Positions 49,601 through 50,611 of a DNA stretch of 50,611 nt are shown here, piece after piece (the first letter of the stretch is position 1; every line of letters starts with the position of its first letter). The DNA comes from Bacteroidota bacterium. Its GTDB lineage: Bacteria; Bacteroidota; Bacteroidia; AKYH767-A; 2013-40CM-41-45. The notes below the pieces were generated by a model, which worked only from the letters and a program-made list of their open reading frames with translations, was not told the origin of the DNA and made no database searches. The position numbers and the translations under genes are program-made. The stretch is from positions 1 through 50,611 of the forward strand of contig QQVM01000024.1 in assembly GCA_003389385.1 (NCBI GenBank), given 5' to 3'.

Positions 49601-50611
49601 TCGAAACAGGCACATTCACAACTGTGTATACTGCTACAGGATACACTGTGACTGCAGGATTGAACACTCATACCTTCAGTTCACCATTCTTCTGGAATGG
49701 TACTTCCAATATCATTGTTGAAGTATGTCAGGTGACAGTTACTACAGGTAGTTCGCCAACTGTTTCTATGTTCAGTATTGGCAGTTCCAGCACTTATTCG
49801 ACTGTAACTAACCCATGTGTAGCGACAACCGGTACAGCTGGAACAAATCGTCCAGTTACAACCATCGGCTACAATAGCTCCAATACATATGTATGGCAGC
49901 CGGGTGGTCTTACCGGAGTGTCAGTTTCTGTATCGCCTACCAGCAATACAACTTACACTGTAACAGCAACCAATCCTGTTGGATGTACTTCCAGTAACAG
50001 CGTACTGGTTGTATACGAGCCTGTGACAGTGCCGACAATCACACCTTCCGGTCCGACTACATTCTGTCCTGGTGAATCTGTAACCCTTGATGCCGGTGCA
50101 GGATATACCAACTATAACTGGTCTGACGGATCAACTGTGGTAGGAAACAGCCAGACTCTGCTGGTGTCACCATCAGCTACAACAACCTACACCGTTACAG
50201 TTGACAATGGCGGTATCTGTACTCAGTCTGCCAGCCAGACGATTACAGTTCATCCTTTCACTCAGCCGGTTATCAGTGCTGATAATCCAAGCATTTGTCT
50301 TGGCCAGGAAACAGCTACACTGACTCTGAATGACTCCTATGCCAGCTATCTGTGGTCTCCAGGAGGTGAAACCACTTCCAGCATCACTGTTAGCACAGGT
50401 GGCACATACAGTGTCAGCGTAACTGCTGCTAACGGCTGTTCTGGCTCTGCCAACATCAACATCATCGGCAAGTTTGTGCCTCCAGTTCCTTCAGTGACTC
50501 CGGTTGGTCCTATCAACCTATGTTGGGATGGCTCTACGGATGCAACAGCTGTTCTTACTGTGGATACTACAGGTGCGGGTCCTGGTGCCAGCATCCTTTG
50601 GAACGACCTCT
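34672..50611 (+). CDS. Giant multidomain surface adhesin, 5' part (3' end outside window)
   Basis: One frame without a stop runs from the ATG at 34672 to the window edge, at least 5,313 codons. Residues 1-36 are a signal peptide (basic start, hydrophobic WMLFAGIMMAGLFLSAAV, cleavage near IAQ). In order: a beta-sandwich (about 40-275), a parallel-beta-helix region (about 282-807, ending IGADEF), a CARDB-like domain (about 812-923), many Ig-like/CHU_C-type domains, five 90-residue Ig repeats (40021-41373), a second longer beta-helix (41850-44770, ending IGAHE), then further Ig-like domains with globular domains inserted in them, including one like a lamin tail domain. No catalytic motif was seen. 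A secreted adhesin, probably exported by T9SS with a C-terminal signal outside the window, is the best call. Confidence 0.93.
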   Translation, partial: MKNDNYPIAKTPGFNRWMLFAGIMMAGLFLSAAVIAQPNYTMSTFTGTYSPLGGGAVSLVAGTGTGNLSTSGGASNDDDGTAYIALPFTFNYNGTLFSATTNFIGVCTNGFAYLSTDGTNTTKVTTAGNNLSSGTARIIAPWWDDMKAITAVNGISGTIKYETSGTAPDRVMTIEWGNYPAYFTGSVKALNFQLKIYENGHSSKSNHIEFWYGSVNDVGTTPNQFSTSETASIGLKNVTGGFGQFIDAVTGSTQMTSTLMNSNKFPRRNFLFVPGAPTAIAAGTYTVGAGGTYSNLSSAVRDLNHRGVSGAVTLSLLDATYDTSTAGGSNIFPILLGPIAGTSASNTVTIESSLATSTLAYRGNTSTSGNLITAASSTHLTTTTEPIIGIIGSDYVTLDKLTLVQATGAGSHVASVKRGLQMTNVTTADGATNNTVKNLTVTLGKSNVSTSIVAIQSSILGTPTTGSNNFNKFLDLNITAAARGIELIGNSTVPDDGNEIGSSSPTTFSIIGAANDTIGGTTSISTQGITATSQKNVKIYNNHVRNVISIATMDGIFLNLGQGICQIYNNKVENVSNYSTTSTSSATGIRVNLATSGSHESRVYNNWVTGVTRGFTGTATASRYAKGIHVQSNGSGTGSTHRIEFNSVRMELPAGYTGSSAAYEIGTTSGVTIITRNNIFADFSPAQSGNARHMAFYSTSATLIGNTGSLSDYNDLYVANLTNGFVGVGNTTTYTGLTDWQSAMSSDASSLSVGPGFTSETDLHASAPSLNGSADPSYATNSSWVTVDIDNQTRQLTTDIGADEFTPATIDMGATALLSPASSGCFSNAHPVIVRIRNFGLNDIDFSTDNTTITVNVSNAVTQTLTLTLTDNALNPGGLPLAVGSSMDVTVGNLDMSTLGTYDFTVSTSVAGDGNSANDAVSPNPSTLVAGVVAGTAKASPNSICATGGPTLTLTGASAGASIQWKESSTSGGPYTNISGGTTNPYVVSSITALTYYVAEVTCNGTATSNQDSATYNNPVVSSVTNGTRCGTGTVELSATTSGSGLSWYAAQTGGSPLGTGNTFTTPVISSTTSFWVAANDGGTTTSVGPPNEGGGGSYTLEAGLIFDASVPFVIEGVHIYPIGTGAGTVEIILRDPSTAIIATYIFSGTGTAAPGIKTYVPINFTVPAAGTGYSLNMLQRTGSIASLARDGSAAIVGSFPFTIPGVMSITSGRCCPAATSTSYYYFYDWQVATGCEGTRSEVIATVTAPPAINVSASNPTLCAGQSTQLSVSSANSNYQYQWSSSPAGFDSTGAGPFSGVNPSQTTTYSVNAIDTAVASPDSGCATTGSVVVTVHPLPLPPSIVPSAPISVCAGQSVELIANLTAPPSQFTVGTQSGTIGGSDGNPYRSGNGAGNQVRAQVLYTAAELSAAGLTAGYLTGAGFTVTSVSASTISMDEWEFKIGTTSATSLTTTFETTPLTTVHTQATGFHPPVGVNIHPFSAPFFWNGTSNILIETCQRNNLIGTHTVAVYAPGFTSNSHRAGSATSCTNPSAVNIANKPVITFERLNSVVGVVDWTSIPAGFTATSDTINTGALSTSTTFVATVTDTNGCSNSSSKLITVHQNPVAYNVSGGGTMCEGDPGFSITLDGSETGISYQLVLNGSTNIGSPLAGTGSPLNFGTFTDAGTYTVIASTSTSPVCNTTMSGSAVIVVNALPTATVTGGGTVCDTQTNPDVTIALTGTAPWDITYFDGSTSTTVNGINSSPYVISAAAAGTYTVTNVTDATTCVNTGSGSATVTVITTVPVSVTINATANNICDGTNVTFTATPVNEGGSPVYQWKLNGTNVGTNSDTYSSSTLADNDQVTCELTSSLPCVSGNPATSNTITMTVFANAAVSVVISESSNNICQGDNVTFTAVPTNGGVTPSYQWQVNGTNVGLDQDTYSSTSLNNGDVVTCILNSSITCTTGNPATSNSIVMSVNPVLPVSVSIAASPGTDICSGTSVTFTATPVNGGSTPSYQWKVNGTNVGTDSDTYTTTSLNDQDVVTCELTSNAAPCATGNPATSNSITITVSGAVPVSVSIAATASTICDGTNVTFTATPTNEGNTPSYQWQVNGTNVGLDQTTYSSSTLANGDLVTCILTSSLTCGTGNPATSNTITMAVNPNLPVSVTIAESANPVCAGDNVTFTAVPTNGGATPSYQWKVNGFNVGTNSDTYVSSTLTNGDVVTCELTSSEICTSGNPATSNSVTMTVNPLPDATITPSGPTTFCTGGSVTLSAEPGLTYLWSPGNETSQSILVTTGGTYSLLVTDANNCTNSNSTNVIVSDYPTASISGDIDVCPGEIAPLTATATAGSGTIASYQWVLNGSTNVGTNSDTYNATVGGSYTVIVTNSHGCSVTSAAHVVTEFNGPMAGTYTVDAGSAASCTNFTSLAFAVQNLNTRGLAGNVTIDVLAGHTETAPAGGITLDQCALGAGLKSGASQTITIQKSGAGANPVITAGTGVGAFDFIFAIQGADYVTVDGIDLQANPANTTASEKAESGYLIVKCSDTDGSQFVTIRNCAVTLDKSNSNASTGIYQASATITTPLLTFIGTSSLAGANSNNTYVNNTVSNSYNGIVLSGYADAAPFTFYDQDNKIGMTGMGNTISNLGGGSSITYGIYSDYQNNLSIRDNNVNTGANAGTGIIRGIHHGVARNATSEVVNNTITIQASAATTNQCIALATFAGSREGRPASDGINNTVSILNNTIQNSTYPADGTNDLWLIFSGKSSLDSLSARNLFISGNQLVNNTSSSNNASGSMYGIIHQIIADSCRIENNNISNNTANGNVAHRLRLLITGWGGSSVANYSQKLYVNGNTANANSTNSTTAAFDGFLCESYTSASPMQGVLEMKNNTITNMTFAAQTTGAFTGISASAPTTSTVNIDVDMSGNTVSNITRTTATTGAFNGIRSLGTSRITSVVMDNNTLSGISQPAATTSVVNGITSGGSSTVTTTVSMSNNQVMNFVTNGTGTLTLMDAGLGVTLTVNGNTVSGNQRTGASGTTYCIRASTSQITFNGNTITNNSHTNTSGTSASSLYGYYNFGSPTLENITNNNVNNLSLLGTNTSTSSLIYGLYSNTTASATKIISGNTVHTLTSTLPGSIHGMHWALGTDVNVFKNKVYNLASSTTSTTTNVYGIHIASGSANVYNNIVGDLRAEASASTDAIRGISVASTTTSSNINIYHNSIRLDGTSTGTNFGTSGIYTTTSTSATTAALDLSYNIVINLTTPKGTGRAAAYRRSSTTLTNFTNASNRNIYYAGTPATNNVIFFDGTNADQTLAAYKTRVSPREANSFTENSVFQSVVSSDANFLKLSLSSATFAEGGAVQITSPPITDDYFGTLRSTSAPDIGAHEDNFLGVLPVLSNLTITPSAPQCSSVAHTVTVDVTSPVSSPITAVWLFFQPTGGALDSVQMTNTSGNTYQGTIPAKGDSIVTWWVRATDSQPYNSFSANATYQDAYLGTLAFNVNADPNPMCLGETTDLSALLIAPNPAQIGTATTTTSTYPYYRLYGSSKTQMMYRANELTAAGLVAGDITALGFDVTSALTNMPNVTIALKNSSNNTLPDFETGMTTVYTAADFIPVVGVNMHQFQTPFNWNGTSNLIVEFCFENNDAGGSSSTVRYSNPGFAATYKRYMDNNPTFCSNPTAGTVSSSSTIRPNLFIAQPQPGITYTWSSTSTDAGLNASSGSNVTATPTGIGVIVYDVLATDGNGCTVSNSVSVTVNSVPLAPSGTNSTQCGIAIPTASVSSNNSPSGTFMWYDAASGGTLLQTGGTSYASPISSPTNFYVSEEINGCESTRTLVFADVTAPDPVTIVITPDTICLGTTVTIQAQSTNTNYAYIWSAATEAGLSGNTGSNITATPTEAGDFTISVSADDGSCLTSASNTLVVKPYPSAVALGNDTTVCPGSSVILHADLLTGSGAFKISEVILFYTGTGSQSTKPAYIVQTDDFIEITNASTVAGDLSGYTLNYQLTTGTPAAKTFPNGTIVPAGAVVVVYIGTAAEDPANLYFSLGGSTPGSGSAMGIWLKDPSNNVVDAIALNTYSGFPAGSGVTAADWNLSANISSPTSSAGPRLEGADMNDNTNWVSSHLVPTTSIGYTNPGIPLAPPPGSLSWSSIPAGFTASGNDVNTGPINSATTFVVVNDNGFCQTSDTIVVNTFTPLPAPTATNSSQCGVGVPTCSVSTSGFIMRWYLTPTGGTPLAGESSTSLASYSISTTTTFYVSEFDGSCESDRTPVTATVASADAITVSGTPSMVCPGETVTLTSNNNSGPLNYTYTWNANPVSGSGMPSPVVDSTVIVTPTLSGTYYYVVTANDAAAGCTVVDSVEITVKPRPVISGISVSPSESVCSGTTVTLTAASTCNVPGNAFVGNGTSSNGAQAFPAPYGNYYWGARHQMLIKAADMTAAGFAAGNLTSIAFDNDALNSVPALTNFTISMKLASLASIIGFETGLTQVYTASSYTPVVGVNTHTFSTPFFWNGTSDIVIETCFNNSGFLTNGNASTKYTTTAYTSVVFYRADNATVCGTSTVSGTSANRPNMGFNGTIAGTGACGLNWVWNPGNVSGNVLTVTPSVNTTYTVTATDPITNCTTDSSRTIEIITTVPTPVITSSTNLICNSGSVTLNMTNALQGVNHQWQNSSDGISWSDIPSATNDSYTATINSSTYFRVYSGCASADTSNVEYVQVDVPTVSASGVTRCGPGPVNLTATGNGTFSWYTVSTGGTAVATGSTYSPTVSSTTTFYVESAIGACINAGGRVAVVVTVTTPPTVSIASSPGTSICNGSSVTLTASSSNDPDYTYNWSVDQTTVFATGAVQTVSPTANTTYYVYAVDSSNGANHGCAAVASQLITVLPVPATPLISPANPAVCSTGGSTTLTISNPEINQGTKTFGNQTSSSSTGAPYRNGLSAGTRVQYLYTASELSSSGITSGNLLSVGFNVVSAGSGSIDLTIRLKATNTASLATTFETGTFTTVYTATGYTVTAGLNTHTFSSPFFWNGTSNIIVEVCQVTVTTGSSPTVSMFSIGSSSTYSTVTNPCVATTGTAGTNRPVTTIGYNSSNTYVWQPGGLTGVSVSVSPTSNTTYTVTATNPVGCTSSNSVLVVYEPVTVPTITPSGPTTFCPGESVTLDAGAGYTNYNWSDGSTVVGNSQTLLVSPSATTTYTVTVDNGGICTQSASQTITVHPFTQPVISADNPSICLGQETATLTLNDSYASYLWSPGGETTSSITVSTGGTYSVSVTAANGCSGSANINIIGKFVPPVPSVTPVGPINLCWDGSTDATAVLTVDTTGAGPGASILWNDL
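35515..37090 (+). repeat. Parallel beta-helix region 1 of the giant adhesin
   Basis: It begins AAGTYTVGAGGTYSNLSSAV and ends DIGADEF. In between are many short strand-turn units with Asn ladders (VKIYNNHVRNV, CQIYNNKVENV, RVYNNWVTGV), typical of right-handed beta-helix (pectate-lyase-like) folds. The same start and end motifs bracket a second region at 41850-44770, so the module has been duplicated. Confidence 0.75.
37910..38370 (+). other. Inserted domain in a CHU_C-type Ig host
   Basis: The host Ig domain reads TTSFWVAA and then, about 150 residues later, ATGCEGTRSEVIATV. An uninterrupted sister domain at about 46030-46130 reads TNFYVSEEINGCESTRTLVFADV. The intervening part holds a beta-sandwich (GLIFDAS, VEIILRDPS, GTGYSLNML, YYYFYDW). 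Confidence 0.7.
38764..39330 (+). repeat. Nested beta-sandwich domain, copy 1 of 4
   Basis: Inserted after SVCAGQSVELIANL of an Ig host, which resumes at VDWTSIPAGFTA. Shared core: YTAAELSAAGL, TTTFET, VGVNIHPFSAPFFWNGTSN and IETCQRNN. It has the same frame of landmarks as the copies near 45178, 47800 and 49345. Confidence 0.8.
40021..41373 (+). repeat. Five tandem Ig-like repeats of about 90 residues
   Basis: Units begin at about 40021, 40291, 40561, 40837 and 41107 (periods 270, 270, 276 and 270 bp). The shared core is P-x-S-V-x-I, NICxGxxVTFTA, PSYQWxVNGTNVG, DTYSS and GNPATSN. Each unit has Cys near its start and two further Cys (VTCxL and xxCxTGN), giving likely disulfides. DNA identity is lower than in the 153-bp array at the left end of the window, so this array is older. 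Confidence 0.92.
41850..44770 (+). repeat. Parallel beta-helix region 2 of the giant adhesin
   Basis: It starts MAGTYTVDAGSAASCTNFTS, close to the start of region 1, and ends PDIGAHEDNF. Nearly a thousand residues consist of short repeated coils with Asn/Thr/Ser turns (LEMKNNTITNM, VVMDNNTLSGI, VNGNTVSGN, FNGNTITNN). It is about twice as long as region 1, so coils were added after the duplication. Confidence 0.75.
45178..45720 (+). repeat. Nested beta-sandwich domain, copy 2 of 4
   Basis: Inserted after MCLGETTDLSALLI of an Ig host, which resumes at ITYTWSSTSTDAG. Core: RANELTAAGLVAGDITALGF, DFETGMTTVYTA, VVGVNMHQFQTPFNWNGTSN and EFCFENN. Confidence 0.8.
46460..47046 (+). other. Lamin-tail-like domain nested in an Ig host
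   Basis: After TVCPGSSVILHADLL the sequence reads FKISEVILFYTG, DFIEITNAS, DLSGYTLNY, PAGAVVVVYIG and GIWLKDPSNNVVDAI. This is the order of conserved blocks in lamin tail domains (EI..Y...FIELYN....LSGW.L...). The host resumes at LSWSSIPAGFTAS. Confidence 0.7.
47800..48360 (+). repeat. Nested beta-sandwich domain, copy 3 of 4
   Basis: Inserted after SVCSGTTVTLTAAS of an Ig host, which resumes at CGLNWVWNPGNVS. Core: QMLIKAADMTAAGFAAGNL, GFETGLTQVYTA, VVGVNTHTFSTPFFWNGTSD and IETCFNN. Confidence 0.8.
49345..49875 (+). repeat. Nested beta-sandwich domain, copy 4 of 4
   Basis: Inserted after AVCSTGGSTTLTIS of an Ig host, which resumes at NTYVWQPGGLTG. Core: YTASELSSSGITSGNLLSVGF, TTFETGTFTTVYTA, GLNTHTFSSPFFWNGTSN and VEVCQ. 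Confidence 0.8.

Overview
The window looks like a chromosomal stretch of an environmental Bacteroidota bacterium, probably uncultured and outside the well-known gut genera. The support is: a type IX secretion (T9SS) C-terminal sorting domain at 3586-5244, giant secreted adhesins built from Ig-like and PKD-like modules, Bacteroidota-type promoters (TTG/TTTG about 19-21 bp before TAnnTTTG), a moderately AT-rich sequence, and lipoprotein and Wzi/Wza/Wzc families of Bacteroidota flavour. No rRNA, tRNA, CRISPR array, insertion sequence or integrase was seen.

Layout. (1) 1-3038: 3' end of a large surface protein with sixteen tandem 51-residue (153-bp) repeats and a C-terminal dockerin-like calcium-loop pair. 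Two hairpin terminators follow. (2) 3586-5244: a T9SS-secreted protein. (3) 5388-33779: a large exopolysaccharide/capsule locus, almost all on the plus strand. Its export machinery comes first (Wza-like lipoprotein, Wzc-like co-polymerase with BY-kinase, Wzx-like flippase). A sugar-modification set follows (methyltransferase, DegT aminotransferase, FemAB-like and GNAT acyltransferases) with a first glycosyltransferase, then one minus-strand TylF-type methyltransferase. Next come two consecutive nucleotidyltransferase-fold proteins, GT4 glycosyltransferases, an asparagine synthase, a Wzy-like polymerase, a fused MDR/Gfo-Idh oxidoreductase, an alpha-toroid protein, a deacetylase-like protein, a left-handed beta-helix acyltransferase and a DUF354-like GT-B protein. 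After a hairpin and a good promoter with a 270-nt leader come an unusual priming sugar transferase and a Wzi-like outer-membrane protein. A strong terminator at 33879-33915 closes the locus. (4) 34672 to the end: one uninterrupted reading frame of at least 5,313 codons. It encodes a signal-peptide-bearing giant adhesin that runs off the window. It has two long parallel-beta-helix regions, five tandem 90-residue Ig repeats, and at least six globular domains inserted into Ig-like hosts.

How it works together (inference from families). A sugar is loaded on lipid carrier by the priming transferase and extended by five or six glycosyltransferases. It is decorated with amino, acyl, methyl and possibly amide groups, flipped by the Wzx-like protein, polymerised by the Wzy-like protein and exported through Wzc/Wza-type proteins, with Wzi-like assembly at the surface. 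The two giant adhesins bracketing the locus would supply the protein part of the same extracellular matrix. The most unusual items are the nested-domain architecture of the giant adhesin, the pair of nucleotidyltransferase-fold genes inside a glycan locus, the sugar transferase whose membrane hairpin appears replaced by a methyltransferase-like segment, and the Tyr-Gly tail of the BY-kinase.
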